Shown: positions 17,192 through 26,077 of the stretch, one piece after another
Layout: each line of letters starts with the position of its first letter
How positions within the stretch are numbered: the first letter of the stretch is position 1
From: CAYTYZ01 sp964448465
Lineage (GTDB): Bacteria; Patescibacteriota; Microgenomatia; UBA12405
Assembly: GCA_964448465.1 (NCBI GenBank)
Contig: CAYUVY010000001.1
Location: forward strand, 49,126-113,125
Direction: 5' to 3'
Length of the DNA: 64,000 nt
The notes under the pieces: model-generated
The model's input: the letters and a program-made list of their open reading frames with translations, nothing else
Told to the model about the DNA's origin: nothing
Database searches by the model: none
Made by a program: the position numbers and the translations under genes

Positions 17192-18790
17192 CTACGGTTG
17201 TTTTTTTCTTTTAATTATTGCCATATTATTTATTATTTTTGGATTACTTAGGTCATAACCTAATTTATCCATTCTGTTTAATAAATACTGATCTGCCTTT
17301 TTTGCATTATCTGCACCAAGAAAGGAAAGGTACCCACTCATTTCCATATGACTATCTCCAATTTTATTTACTCTAAGTATCACATAGTCTGCTGAATCAA
17401 TTCCTAACGGGTAATAATACACCTTTCTTCCTTCAAAAATAGGCACCCAAAATTCTTCTGGTGCTGACACAATTGTCCCTTTTAACATGCTGTCGTCAAT
17501 AGAGTTATTCCTCTGTACTAAGTAATCATAATACCCTCGATGCTTAAGGAAATCTTGGGCTATATTTTTATATTGAAGCCAAGCATTTTTTCTAACATCG
17601 TTAATGTTAAATTTTAAGTTTTTCCAACCAAAAGGATTAGTACTCCATAGCACTATTGCTATACCAAAAAGCACTAAATAACTAAAATATATCCAATGCC
17701 TCTCTTTAATATATTTATTTAGTTTCACATATCCTTTGGCAGACGCCCAAACTAATACAGGAAAATAAATCGAATGGTAGTGAGTTGACCAACCCATTTT
17801 TTCTGCTCCTCCAATACTGCCAACAATGTTTGGCAACATAACCATAATCGCGAGTAGGGATGCTTTTTTTTCCCAAACTCCAAAAATTAATAAGAAAATA
17901 CCGTTAAACAACAAAAACACTGCCAAATTCTTAACTAACAAAGGGTCCTTAATCAAATTTGGAAAAAAATTTATAAAACTATGTATTGTTAAAAAAGACG
18001 AGTAGTAAACGTTTTCCAGATAGATATTGGTTATTAAGTAGCCAACAATAAATATTAATGAGCCAGCTAACAACAACCACACCTTCTCTTTCTTCGTCAG
18101 CCTAGTATGATATAAAAACACATAACCAATAATAAACATTCCGGTGATTAAGGCCGTCTTTTCTACTATCATCGCACAAATAACCGCTACCAAAACAACC
18201 CATTTCATTCGAATCTTATTATTATCCACCAATAAGGCCAACAATAAACCAAACAACATAAACAATCTATCAGGATAAATTTGCCATTGAACAGAATAAT
18301 TCCAGGCAGGATGAGCCGAAATTAACAAGCAAAATAACACTGATCCTATTACCGATACACTCTTGCTACGCAAAAACCAATATATTAATCCCAACATTCC
18401 TATAAATACGACAGATGTTGCTATAGCCCAGACCCAAACAGCTGGAAATAGCCAAACAAAAGGAACAAGCAGATAAAGAATTAAATAAAAATGAATTTTA
18501 AATGCATTCGCGTTGCCATAGTCTTTAGGACTAAAATCCAAAAATTTTAAATCATCTGCTTTTATATTTAGCAAATCGGACTTGGTCTGAAAATCAACAG
18601 TCATTGGCAACATTTGGCTTTTGGGTAGAAAATATTTAGCCATATCCTCTAGTAAACTAACATAAATAGCATCATCACCTTGTCCACTCATCCAGTTCAC
18701 TTTTATTGAAATCGAGAATATTGTCATAAATGTCAATAAAAATATTGACACTACTACTACCTCTAATTGTTTAATCGAGGTAAACATCAT
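17192..18790 (-). CDS. GT-C-like integral membrane protein
   Basis: 532 residues with about ten membrane segments. The first extracytoplasmic loop holds GQGDDAIYVSLLEDMAKYF (about residues 35-53), with an acidic pair as in GT-C glycosyltransferases. The C-terminal soluble part (QRNNSIDDSMLKG onward) ends with GAD-rich and Tyr-rich segments. Its start is one base from the stop of the upstream acyltransferase gene, so it belongs to the minus-strand operon that begins near 22347. It probably transfers a sugar from a polyprenyl phosphate donor; there is no specific family assignment. Confidence 0.72.
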   Translation of the reverse strand: MMFTSIKQLEVVVVSIFLLTFMTIFSISIKVNWMSGQGDDAIYVSLLEDMAKYFLPKSQMLPMTVDFQTKSDLLNIKADDLKFLDFSPKDYGNANAFKIHFYLILYLLVPFVWLFPAVWVWAIATSVVFIGMLGLIYWFLRSKSVSVIGSVLFCLLISAHPAWNYSVQWQIYPDRLFMLFGLLLALLVDNNKIRMKWVVLVAVICAMIVEKTALITGMFIIGYVFLYHTRLTKKEKVWLLLAGSLIFIVGYLITNIYLENVYYSSFLTIHSFINFFPNLIKDPLLVKNLAVFLLFNGIFLLIFGVWEKKASLLAIMVMLPNIVGSIGGAEKMGWSTHYHSIYFPVLVWASAKGYVKLNKYIKERHWIYFSYLVLFGIAIVLWSTNPFGWKNLKFNINDVRKNAWLQYKNIAQDFLKHRGYYDYLVQRNNSIDDSMLKGTIVSAPEEFWVPIFEGRKVYYYPLGIDSADYVILRVNKIGDSHMEMSGYLSFLGADNAKKADQYLLNRMDKLGYDLSNPKIINNMAIIKRKKQP

Positions 18791-18791
18791 A

Positions 18792-19346
18792 TCAAAAACT
18801 CCTATCCTTTATTTTTCTCGCCGGAACACCAACAACCACCGAGTATCGTTCTGTAGATTTGGTGACAATTGAGCCAGCTCCCACAACCGTACCTTTTGAA
18901 ATAGTAACTCCCGGCATAACCACAACATTCGCCGCTATCCACACATTATCTTCAATAATGATTGGTTTTCTCAGTATAGGTTGGAACAAAACTGCAACTT
19001 TATTGTTCTCAATTTGATGTTCGCCCGAGGAGATAACAACATTAGGACCAATGAGAACATTGTCCCCAATACTAACAGCACCTATACCATTTATATATGT
19101 ATTCGAATTACATGCAAAATTATTACCAATACTAATGTTTTTAGTAAATATAAAGATTACTCCTGGCTGTACAAACGCCATACCTTTTATACTATGAGAA
19201 AATATCTTTAAATATAAATATCTTAATATATAACCTACGGATCCGGGTAAATATTTTACAAAAAAATATATGTCCGACTCGATTTCGCTAACTAAAATAT
19301 CTTTAAGAGAATAGGCATTAAGTTTCTTGAGGATAAAAGATATCAT
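18792..19346 (-). CDS. Hexapeptide-repeat (LbH) O-acyltransferase
   Basis: 184 residues forming a left-handed parallel beta helix from about residue 60. Clear hexapeptide repeats include IGDNVLIGPNVVI, IEDNVWIAANVVVMPGVTI and KGTVVGAGSIVTKS, with the likely catalytic histidine in SSGEHQIE. The C-terminal VVGVPARKIK is typical of WcaF/NodL/maltose-acetyltransferase relatives. It likely acetylates a sugar nucleotide or glycan. The ATG overlaps the stop of the 152-residue gene by 4 bases, so it is coupled with that unknown protein and the sugar-dehydrogenase fusion upstream. Confidence 0.88.
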   Translation of the reverse strand: MISFILKKLNAYSLKDILVSEIESDIYFFVKYLPGSVGYILRYLYLKIFSHSIKGMAFVQPGVIFIFTKNISIGNNFACNSNTYINGIGAVSIGDNVLIGPNVVISSGEHQIENNKVAVLFQPILRKPIIIEDNVWIAANVVVMPGVTISKGTVVGAGSIVTKSTERYSVVVGVPARKIKDRSF

Positions 19347-19801
19347 AATCTTATTGCTAAAACATTGTTATATTTTGAGATGACTAGATTAGTATAGTTA
19401 ACTTTTACACCAGTATATGATAAGTATTTTGTTGCTAAACCATTGTTTGCGGTCAAGAACCCAACAGAAATATTATTTTTTTTGAAAAAATTAATAAATA
19501 GAGAAACTAACTCTTTTCTATTAAACACGACCGCCATATCAAACATTTGATTGTGAAGATACACGGTCTTAGGCATCCTCTTTAACGAGAAATAATCCAA
19601 TAAAACCAAAAGCATTACTCCAGCAGAATAATCCTTTTTCACAATCAAACTTAACATTGGCAAGCAGGCGACTACAAACCCTATCTTTGACTTAATTGGT
19701 AGCTTTAAAAACCCTTCAACTACAAGCATGATTTGAGACTTACTTGTTAATTTTCTAGCCAAGGAAGCGACATCTGGCAAGATTACTAATTTATTTTTCA
19801 T
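19343..19801 (-). CDS. Unrecognised 152-residue protein in sugar operon
   Basis: I do not recognise this family. The protein is 152 residues, basic, with two hydrophobic stretches (SKIGFVVACLPMLSLIV, about residues 37-53, and AGVMLLVLLDYFSL, about 60-73) and an alpha/beta-looking end (LVSLFINFFKKNNISVGFL and NGLATKYLSYTGVKVNYTN). It overlaps the upstream SDR/Gfo fusion gene by 11 bases and the downstream acyltransferase gene by 4 bases, so it is made together with them. It may be a part of a larger enzyme family reduced in size, or a new partner in making a modified sugar. Confidence 0.6.
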   Translation of the reverse strand: MKNKLVILPDVASLARKLTSKSQIMLVVEGFLKLPIKSKIGFVVACLPMLSLIVKKDYSAGVMLLVLLDYFSLKRMPKTVYLHNQMFDMAVVFNRKELVSLFINFFKKNNISVGFLTANNGLATKYLSYTGVKVNYTNLVISKYNNVLAIRL

Positions 19802-21692
19802 TTCTTGAATTTTTATAGCACATACTAATAATCTTCTCGATATTGGTAGCTTCCGAAATTGGACTAAGTAATAATTTTGGTTTTACACCAATAATCAAGT
19901 TCAAAAATGCCAGATGTTCTAAATAATACTCCTCCCCATATGCATCAGGGTTAATATTAAATATATTTTGAACACTAGACTCTAAATCTTCAAACATAGT
20001 TATAGATTTTTTCTTAGTCTTATTTTCCAATACGACTACCCTAGACTTGTTAACATTTATGGTGTAATTATCATAAAATATTTTGCACTCAAGACTGGAG
20101 ATATCATGCCCAGGTTCTGACCAAGATGCATATACCTTGCCTGAAAAGTCCGGGTAATACAAATCTATATTCGCTTCGTCTTCTACTTCAACAGAATACT
20201 TCTTATTCAGTATCGAGTTAACTTTGGTTGGAATACCAAAAAATAAGTAGATTATCGAAAAAAAGTGTGGTCCTGGGTTCATTAGTACACCACCACCAGA
20301 AATATCCTTTTTAAACATCCAGCCAGACTTTGGCTTGCCTATAACTTCTGAGTGAAAATAAGTCATTTCAAAATTTTTAATTTTCCCATATTTACCAGAA
20401 AGAATAATCTCCTTGGCTTTCAAAAAGCAACGATTGTACAACATGGTATAACCCGTATAAGCAACCACATTATATTTAATGGCAAGATCTCTCAATTCCT
20501 TGGTTTGTTCTACGGAAATACAAACCGGTTTTTCTATAAAGACATTAATGTATTTAGAAATAACTTTCCTTGCAATTTCATAATGATAAGCAGTCGGTGT
20601 AAAAACGTAACATGCGTCATAATTTTTTGACGAAAGAGCTAAATCAAGATCCGAATAAACTGGCACAACCAAACCTAACGTTCTAACTGTGCCAAGAGAC
20701 ACTTTGTTCGTATCCACAATGCCAGCTATCTCGACATTCGAAAAAGATTTTAAAATAGACAAATGCAGTAAGCCAATTTTTCCTAGCCCTACTATTAAAA
20801 CTTTCAACTTCGTATTTACTCCAAAGTTACGAGGTGTAAAACCAAACTTATTAACATAAAGACTTACATCACAGTTAGTATCCTGAGTTGAACCAAGAAT
20901 ATTGTCAGGGTAAAACGGAGGATTTTTCATTTTCAATATCAAAAAGAATTTTGATGCCAACAATCCAATCCAAACTGGAATATGTATAACTTTTACACTG
21001 CCTAGGCCTAAATATGTAATAAGTCTCTCGTAAAATTGATCGTATGTAATATTCTCTCTAGACCCAAGGTCAAAAATACCGCCTTCACAATTTTTATCTA
21101 GTGCTATATCCATCAGACACCTACACAAATCTTCGATATGAATCGGGCAAACTTTCGCTTGACCATCTCCAAAAACCGGAATAAACGGCAACATTTTAGC
21201 CAATTTTCTAATTTTATTAAACAGACCTAGCTCGCCTTCACCGTAAACAAGACTTGGGCGAACTATTGTATAAGGTAAACCAGAATCTATAATAATTTGT
21301 TCTCCTTCCAGTTTTGTTTTTGCATAAACACCTTTATTGGTAATCTTTACTGCCTGTGAACTAACGTAAACAACTCTTTCAACTTTCTTTATACGACACA
21401 CCTCGACGAGGTTTCTGGTCCCCTCCACGTTTACCTTGTGACTTAGAACTGGATGATACGGATTTGCGGCTAAATGAACCACTATCATCCCTGGCTTTAT
21501 ACATTTCGAAATGCTATCTCGATCAAGGATATCTCCAAACACGACCTTTACATTTTTATCGACGATAAAATGAGGTAAGCCACTCCTTATCAATGCCATT
21601 ACTGAAACACCCTGGGCTGCACAATATTCCACAAAACTAGACCCAATAAAACCATTTGCACCGGTAATAAATATGCTATTAGTTTTTGACAT
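19791..21692 (-). CDS. Fusion: SDR sugar epimerase/dehydratase + Gfo/Idh/MocA oxidoreductase
   Basis: 633 residues with two NAD(P)-binding domains. Residues ~1-290 are an extended SDR: ITGANGFIGSSF (GxxGxxG) at 9-20, the YAKTKLEGE catalytic Tyr-x3-Lys near 125, and VRPSLVYGEGE. Residues ~295-633 are a Gfo/Idh/MocA dehydrogenase: KVLIVGLGKIGLLHL, then the EKP catalytic-loop motif in NVFIEKPVC, and GGGVLMNPGPH. Both families act on nucleotide sugars, so the fusion could oxidise and epimerise or dehydrate one sugar in tandem. It overlaps the upstream GT2 gene by 14 bases and the downstream unknown gene by 11. Confidence 0.9.
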   Translation of the reverse strand: MSKTNSIFITGANGFIGSSFVEYCAAQGVSVMALIRSGLPHFIVDKNVKVVFGDILDRDSISKCIKPGMIVVHLAANPYHPVLSHKVNVEGTRNLVEVCRIKKVERVVYVSSQAVKITNKGVYAKTKLEGEQIIIDSGLPYTIVRPSLVYGEGELGLFNKIRKLAKMLPFIPVFGDGQAKVCPIHIEDLCRCLMDIALDKNCEGGIFDLGSRENITYDQFYERLITYLGLGSVKVIHIPVWIGLLASKFFLILKMKNPPFYPDNILGSTQDTNCDVSLYVNKFGFTPRNFGVNTKLKVLIVGLGKIGLLHLSILKSFSNVEIAGIVDTNKVSLGTVRTLGLVVPVYSDLDLALSSKNYDACYVFTPTAYHYEIARKVISKYINVFIEKPVCISVEQTKELRDLAIKYNVVAYTGYTMLYNRCFLKAKEIILSGKYGKIKNFEMTYFHSEVIGKPKSGWMFKKDISGGGVLMNPGPHFFSIIYLFFGIPTKVNSILNKKYSVEVEDEANIDLYYPDFSGKVYASWSEPGHDISSLECKIFYDNYTINVNKSRVVVLENKTKKKSITMFEDLESSVQNIFNINPDAYGEEYYLEHLAFLNLIIGVKPKLLLSPISEATNIEKIISMCYKNSRNEK

Positions 21693-22347
21693 TGAGTTTA
21701 ATCCAAAGTTTAAAAATGTGAAGCATAATCTTTATACCATCTACTGGTTGCAGACCATGCTTTTTGTTTAAATATACCGTTTCAACTTCAACCGTGTCAA
21801 AACTTATACTATTATTACCTGCTAAACAGGTCATCTCCGCTTCAACCCCATACCTATCATCACTCCACACAAGATCATTATAAACGCTTTTTTTCATAGC
21901 CCTAAAACCACAAAGTAAATCCTTAATATGAACCCCAAACAACAAGTTAACCAAAGAGAACATAGTAGTATTTCCTATCCGTCTCAAAATCGGCATTTCT
22001 CCTTTTAGGTGTCTAATGCCGATAACCAAATCCTTATTCTTTAATTTTGTGGTAAAAGAATTTATGTGTTTTGGATTGTGTTGGCCATCCCCATCAATAA
22101 ATATAACTGCCTCAGCTCCCAAATCCCAGGCTTTTTCTGCACCTACTCGCATTGCATATCCCTTGCCTTTATTAACCAGATAATCAATCAAAACAATATT
22201 ATTTATTTTCTTTAAGACAAGACTAGTTTTATCTGTCGATCCGTCATTAACTACAATAATATTTTTTGCATATTTTTTAATCTCCCTTATCGTGTTTACA
22301 ATCTTTTTGTCCTCGTTAAAAACTGGAACAATCACAAAAATTTTCAT
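21679..22347 (-). CDS. GT2-family glycosyltransferase (DPM1-like)
   Basis: A GT-A glycosyltransferase of 222 residues similar to dolichyl- or polyprenyl-phosphate mannose synthases. Motifs are FVIVPVFNEDKKI, VNDGSTDKTSL, FIDGDGQHNPKH (the metal-binding DxD) and CGFRAMKKSVY. There is no C-terminal membrane helix, as in soluble DPM1. I chose the ATG at 22347 because it starts right at the first strand and lies 5 bases after a -10 box; an in-frame GTG at 22362 would place the start inside that box. It is first in a minus-strand operon running to 17192. Confidence 0.87.
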   Translation of the reverse strand: MKIFVIVPVFNEDKKIVNTIREIKKYAKNIIVVNDGSTDKTSLVLKKINNIVLIDYLVNKGKGYAMRVGAEKAWDLGAEAVIFIDGDGQHNPKHINSFTTKLKNKDLVIGIRHLKGEMPILRRIGNTTMFSLVNLLFGVHIKDLLCGFRAMKKSVYNDLVWSDDRYGVEAEMTCLAGNNSISFDTVEVETVYLNKKHGLQPVDGIKIMLHIFKLWIKLNVKN

Positions 22348-22352
22348 AATAA

Positions 22353-22361
22353 ATTGTAGCA
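22353..22361 (-). promoter_or_regulatory. Extended -10 box before the GT2 gene
   Basis: On the minus strand TGCTACAAT (22361 down to 22353) ends 5 bases before the ATG at 22347. It supports that ATG over the in-frame GTG at 22362. Confidence 0.55.
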
Positions 22362-22377
22362 CGCAATACCTGAGTAT

Positions 22378-23088
22378 CTATTTAGTTTTTTCCGCCATTA
22401 AATTCCCAGCTTTCAGTAAGCTCTCAAAGGTTCCCGCGTCTTCCCACATCCCATCCATAATCTCCACCTTTAACTCACCCAGGTCCAGATAATGATTGTT
22501 TACGGCTGTTATCTCTATTTCTCCCCGTGCCGAGGGTTTTAAGTTCTTGGCTATCTCAATTACCCGATTATCGTAGACATACAGACCAGGAACAACATAG
22601 TTGCTTCTGGGTTTTACTGGTTTTTCTTCAATAGACACCACTTTCATCTCCTTATCAAATTCCACGACCCCATAACGACTTGGATCTGGCATTTTCTTGG
22701 CAAAAATCAAGGCCCCACCTTTAAAACTATTTATTTGCTTACCAAAATCCTGATCGAAAATATTGTCTCCAAGTATTAAGGTCACACTATCCTGACCAAT
22801 ATGGTTTTCACCAATTATAAAGGCATCTGCCAACCCTCGCGGCTCCTCCTGAATTTCGTAGCTAAACTTTGCTCCAAAATTTTTACCCGAACCTAGTAAG
22901 TTTAAAAACTGTCCAGCATAATCTGGTGCAATAATTATTAAAATATCTTTTATTCCAGCTTTAACTAGCGTTTCAATCGGATAATAAATCATCGGCTTAT
23001 CGTATACCGGCAATAATTGCTTGGAAGTTATTTTAGTCAAAGGCAACAAGCGGGTACCCTTACCCCCAGCTAGTATAATTCCTTTCAT
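22378..23088 (-). CDS. rmlA: Glucose-1-phosphate thymidylyltransferase
   Basis: Makes dTDP-glucose from glucose-1-phosphate and dTTP, the first step to dTDP-rhamnose and other deoxysugars. The nucleotide-binding loop LAGGKGTRLLPLT is at residues 6-18, followed by SKQLLPVYDKPMIYYP, the metal-binding LILGDNIF, and IEEKPVKP. At 236 residues it is the short form, lacking the C-terminal ~50 residues with the allosteric site of RmlA proteins of ~290. It diverges from rmlB across a 17-base gap with overlapping -10 boxes, an arrangement that would co-express both steps. rmlC and rmlD are not in the window. Confidence 0.93.
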   Translation of the reverse strand: MKGIILAGGKGTRLLPLTKITSKQLLPVYDKPMIYYPIETLVKAGIKDILIIIAPDYAGQFLNLLGSGKNFGAKFSYEIQEEPRGLADAFIIGENHIGQDSVTLILGDNIFDQDFGKQINSFKGGALIFAKKMPDPSRYGVVEFDKEMKVVSIEEKPVKPRSNYVVPGLYVYDNRVIEIAKNLKPSARGEIEITAVNNHYLDLGELKVEIMDGMWEDAGTFESLLKAGNLMAEKTK

Positions 23089-23093
23089 TTTAG

Positions 23094-23100
23094 TATTATA
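23094..23100. promoter_or_regulatory. Overlapping divergent -10 boxes between rmlA and rmlB
   Basis: The plus-strand TATTAT at 23094-23099 ends 6 bases before the rmlB ATG (23106). The minus-strand extended box TGTTATAAT (23103 down to 23095) ends 6 bases before the rmlA ATG (23088). The whole gap is 17 bases, so the two promoters share the same melted bases. Confidence 0.75.
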
Positions 23101-23105
23101 ACAAC

Positions 23106-24128
23106 ATGCAGATTTTAGTTACTGGAGGCATGGGGTTTATTGGCACCAACTTTATTCGCTATTGGAAAAATAAGTATCCTCAGGATTTAATTCTTAATCT
23201 AGACAGTTTAACTTATGCCGCTAATACCTCCAATCTTGAAGATCTAGAAGGGGATAGTCACTATAAGTTTATTAAGGGTGATATACGAGACGCAGATATT
23301 GTTAAAAAAGCTATGGACGGTGTTGAGCTAGTTGTCCACTTTGCCGCTGAATCTCATGTCGACAGATCTATTGATAATCCTACTAAATTTCTAGAAACCA
23401 ATGTTCTGGGTACCTACACTCTCCTCAGCGAAGCCAAAAATAGCAAAACGTTAAAGAGATTCCACCATATTTCTACCGACGAGGTTTATGGCTCCGTCAA
23501 TCGACATGACCCCAAAGACACTTTTAGTGAAAGTCGTCCTTATGACCCCAGTAGTCCATATTCTGCCAGCAAGGCCTCTTCCGATCATTTAGTTAATTCT
23601 TTTCACAAAACTTTTGGTTTACCAATTTCCATCTCCAATTGTTCCAATAACTACGGTCCTTATCAACATCCTGAAAAATTCATTCCTAGGGCCGTCACTA
23701 GCCTGATCAAGGGAGAGAAAATAAAGATCTACGGCACAGGAGAAAATATTCGCGACTGGCTATATGTGGAAGACCATTGTCGTGCTATTGATTTAATCAT
23801 CAATCAAGGCAAACCAGGTTGTAATTATTGCCTTGGCGGGAATTTTCAAGATGTAACTAATTTAGAAATTGTCAAAAAATTGTGCGAACTGATGAAACTG
23901 GATTTTGATAAAAGTGTGGAGTTTGTCGCCGACCGACCTGGACATGATGATTATCGAATTAGTCGAGAAAAAATTAAAAGTGAACTAGGCTGGGAGCCAA
24001 CTTATTCTTTTGATACGGGTATTGCAGCCACAATTAATTGGTATAAAGATAACCCCACCTGGTGGCAAGAAACCAAAAAAGAAGCCGAACAATTTTATTT
24101 AAAAACTAGCCCAAAAAAAACCAAATGA
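23106..24128 (+). CDS. rmlB: dTDP-glucose 4,6-dehydratase
   Basis: Extended SDR enzyme, 340 residues, turning dTDP-glucose into dTDP-4-keto-6-deoxyglucose. The NAD site is GGMGFIGTNF (residues 7-16). The catalytic set is HISTDEVYGS (Thr-Asp-Glu) and YSASKAS (Tyr-x3-Lys, about 155-161), and DWLYVEDHCRA is the conserved dehydratase segment. Full length for RmlB. Its stop overlaps the start of the gmd gene by 4 bases. The product would feed deoxysugar steps of the surface glycan; the next enzymes, rmlC and rmlD, are not seen here. Confidence 0.95.
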   Translation: MQILVTGGMGFIGTNFIRYWKNKYPQDLILNLDSLTYAANTSNLEDLEGDSHYKFIKGDIRDADIVKKAMDGVELVVHFAAESHVDRSIDNPTKFLETNVLGTYTLLSEAKNSKTLKRFHHISTDEVYGSVNRHDPKDTFSESRPYDPSSPYSASKASSDHLVNSFHKTFGLPISISNCSNNYGPYQHPEKFIPRAVTSLIKGEKIKIYGTGENIRDWLYVEDHCRAIDLIINQGKPGCNYCLGGNFQDVTNLEIVKKLCELMKLDFDKSVEFVADRPGHDDYRISREKIKSELGWEPTYSFDTGIAATINWYKDNPTWWQETKKEAEQFYLKTSPKKTK

Positions 24129-25141
24129 ACAAAACTAAAACTGCTTTTATTACCGGTATAACCGGACAAGATGGTTCTTATTTAGCCGAATTATTGCTTA
24201 GTAAAAACTACCAAGTTTATGGATTCCTACGTCGTAACAGCAAACAAAGCTATGGCAACGTGGCCCACCTTAAGCACGAAATAAAATTTGTTCAAGGCGA
24301 TTTGGCCGACCCTACCTGCCTCAGTATGTACATCAGCCAAATCCAGCCAGATGAAATTTATAATCTGGGTGCTCAGTCGCATGTGGGCGAATCCTGGAAT
24401 CAACCCATTGCTACCGCAGACCAAACCGGCCTTGGGGCTCTAAGAATTTTTGAGGCAGTACGCAATGTCAGCCCTAAATCCAAAGTCTACCAGGCCAGTA
24501 CTAGCGAGCTTTTTGGCGAAACCAAAATAGTACCACAAGACGAAAATACGCCGATTAGTCCAGCAAATCCCTATGCTGCCGCCAAAGCATTGGCCCATTT
24601 TGATGCCAGAATTTATCGTAAATCTTTTAACTTATTTATCTCCACCGGCATACTTTTTAATCACGAATCTCCCCGCCGTAGTCCCGATTTTGTCACTCGC
24701 AAGGTATCTCTGGCCGTTGCCGCAATTAAACTTGGCCTTCGAGGGAATAGTGTTCCCATTGCCGAAGGGGGAATGCCAGTCATCGATGACAAATTTAAGT
24801 TACAACTAGGCAATCTAGATGCCCAGCGTGATTGGGGTTTTGCCGGAGATTTTGTCGAGGCTATGTGGCAAATCATGCAACAAGATAAACCCGACGATTA
24901 TGTTGTGGCCACAGGAGTTGTCCATACTATTAGAGAGTTATGCGAAGAGGCCTTTTCTAACGCGGGCTTAAAATGGCAAGACCACGTGGTCATAAACCCC
25001 AAGTGGGTTAGACCCATTGAAACAGGACCACTGGTAGGGGATGCTAGCAAAATTCGCAAAGCTATTGGCTGGAAACCCAAAACTACTTTTAAGCAACTAA
25101 TTAAAATGATGGTCGAGGCAGATTTGGCCCTACTTCGCTAA
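24125..25141 (+). CDS. gmd: GDP-mannose 4,6-dehydratase
   Basis: Extended SDR enzyme of 338 residues that converts GDP-mannose to GDP-4-keto-6-deoxymannose, precursor of fucose, rhamnose (D-form) and related sugars. Markers are FITGITGQDGSYLAELLL (residues 8-25), the GAQSHVGESW loop, STSELFGE (catalytic Ser/Glu), NPYAAAKAL (Tyr-x3-Lys) and ILFNHESPRRSPDFVTRK, which is highly specific to Gmd. It overlaps rmlB by 4 bases and ends 6 bases before the convergent flippase-like gene. A partner reductase or epimerase (Fcl or Rmd) is not obvious nearby, unless the SDR fusion or other genes elsewhere supply it. Confidence 0.94.
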   Translation: MNKTKTAFITGITGQDGSYLAELLLSKNYQVYGFLRRNSKQSYGNVAHLKHEIKFVQGDLADPTCLSMYISQIQPDEIYNLGAQSHVGESWNQPIATADQTGLGALRIFEAVRNVSPKSKVYQASTSELFGETKIVPQDENTPISPANPYAAAKALAHFDARIYRKSFNLFISTGILFNHESPRRSPDFVTRKVSLAVAAIKLGLRGNSVPIAEGGMPVIDDKFKLQLGNLDAQRDWGFAGDFVEAMWQIMQQDKPDDYVVATGVVHTIRELCEEAFSNAGLKWQDHVVINPKWVRPIETGPLVGDASKIRKAIGWKPKTTFKQLIKMMVEADLALLR

Positions 25142-25147
25142 TCCAAT

Positions 25148-26077
25148 CTATCTAACAAGCAGCAACGGCAGGCCTACTAATTGGCTTATTAAACCAATTA
25201 CCCCACTAACTCCAGATACCAACACGGCTTTGTGAGGATCCACTCCAACTTGAGAAAAAAAGTATCCATACAATAATTCCCTAGCTCCCCAGCCAGAAAG
25301 TGAAATTGGCAGTACCAAGATAAAAGAAATTATTGGGAAAATTGAGTAAATACTGGCCAAACTCATATTTGCCTGCAAAATAACTGCCAAAAAATAATTT
25401 GGTAAGATCCAAACTAGTTGAGCAAAAATAGAGATAACATATGCCCCTGCAACCCTGGATAAACCCTCTTGATTTAATACTTCTTCTATAGATACTATTT
25501 TTTGTAACCACTTAATTTTTAGGGCATATTTTTTTAAATCCAATAAATACGCCAAGCCAATTGCCACCCACATCCCCACAAACAACCCCAGACAGATAAA
25601 AACAATATTGGCAGGCAAGCTTAGTCCTACAACTTTTGCCAAAACAATCCCAATAAAGGCCACGGTTACCAATGAAACTAGTCCTACTAATCTATCGGCC
25701 ACCATGGACATGGCCAGTTGTGATTTTTTCAGTTCCGGAAAACTTTTATGTAGTATTAACCACTTGGTCACATCCCCACTTAAACTGCCAGGTAAAAACA
25801 TTCCATAAAAACCCGCCATCGCATTGGCCTTCCAAATTAGCCACAGTCTTTTTGGATCTATCTTTCCCCATAACAACCAAGACCAGCGCACTCCCGCCAA
25901 AACTCCTACCACTTGAGAATAAATAACAAACATTGGTATTGTCCACCAGGGAATTAAACTAATTTGACCAATAATTTCACTAAAACTTATTTTCGTGGAA
26001 AGTAAATACACACAACCCAACGTAAACACTAGTCGGAAAGGCAAGGAAGTTATAATTCTCTTAAGCCATGTCATCAT
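25148..26077 (-). CDS. Flippase-like membrane protein (LPG-synthase TM family)
   Basis: 309 residues, seven or eight membrane segments, of the UPF0104 / lysylphosphatidylglycerol-synthase transmembrane family (relatives of AglD). The diagnostic region is SLSGDVTKWLILHKSFPELK with MVADRLVGL soon after (about residues 97-135), and LPISLSGWGARELLYGYF near the C-terminus. Members are often found among glycosyltransferases and are thought to handle polyprenyl-linked sugars; the exact role is not settled. A TAGAAT box on the minus strand ends 6 bases before the ATG at 26077. The start overlaps the divergent GT4 gene by 10 bases. Confidence 0.85.
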   Translation of the reverse strand: MMTWLKRIITSLPFRLVFTLGCVYLLSTKISFSEIIGQISLIPWWTIPMFVIYSQVVGVLAGVRWSWLLWGKIDPKRLWLIWKANAMAGFYGMFLPGSLSGDVTKWLILHKSFPELKKSQLAMSMVADRLVGLVSLVTVAFIGIVLAKVVGLSLPANIVFICLGLFVGMWVAIGLAYLLDLKKYALKIKWLQKIVSIEEVLNQEGLSRVAGAYVISIFAQLVWILPNYFLAVILQANMSLASIYSIFPIISFILVLPISLSGWGARELLYGYFFSQVGVDPHKAVLVSGVSGVIGLISQLVGLPLLLVR

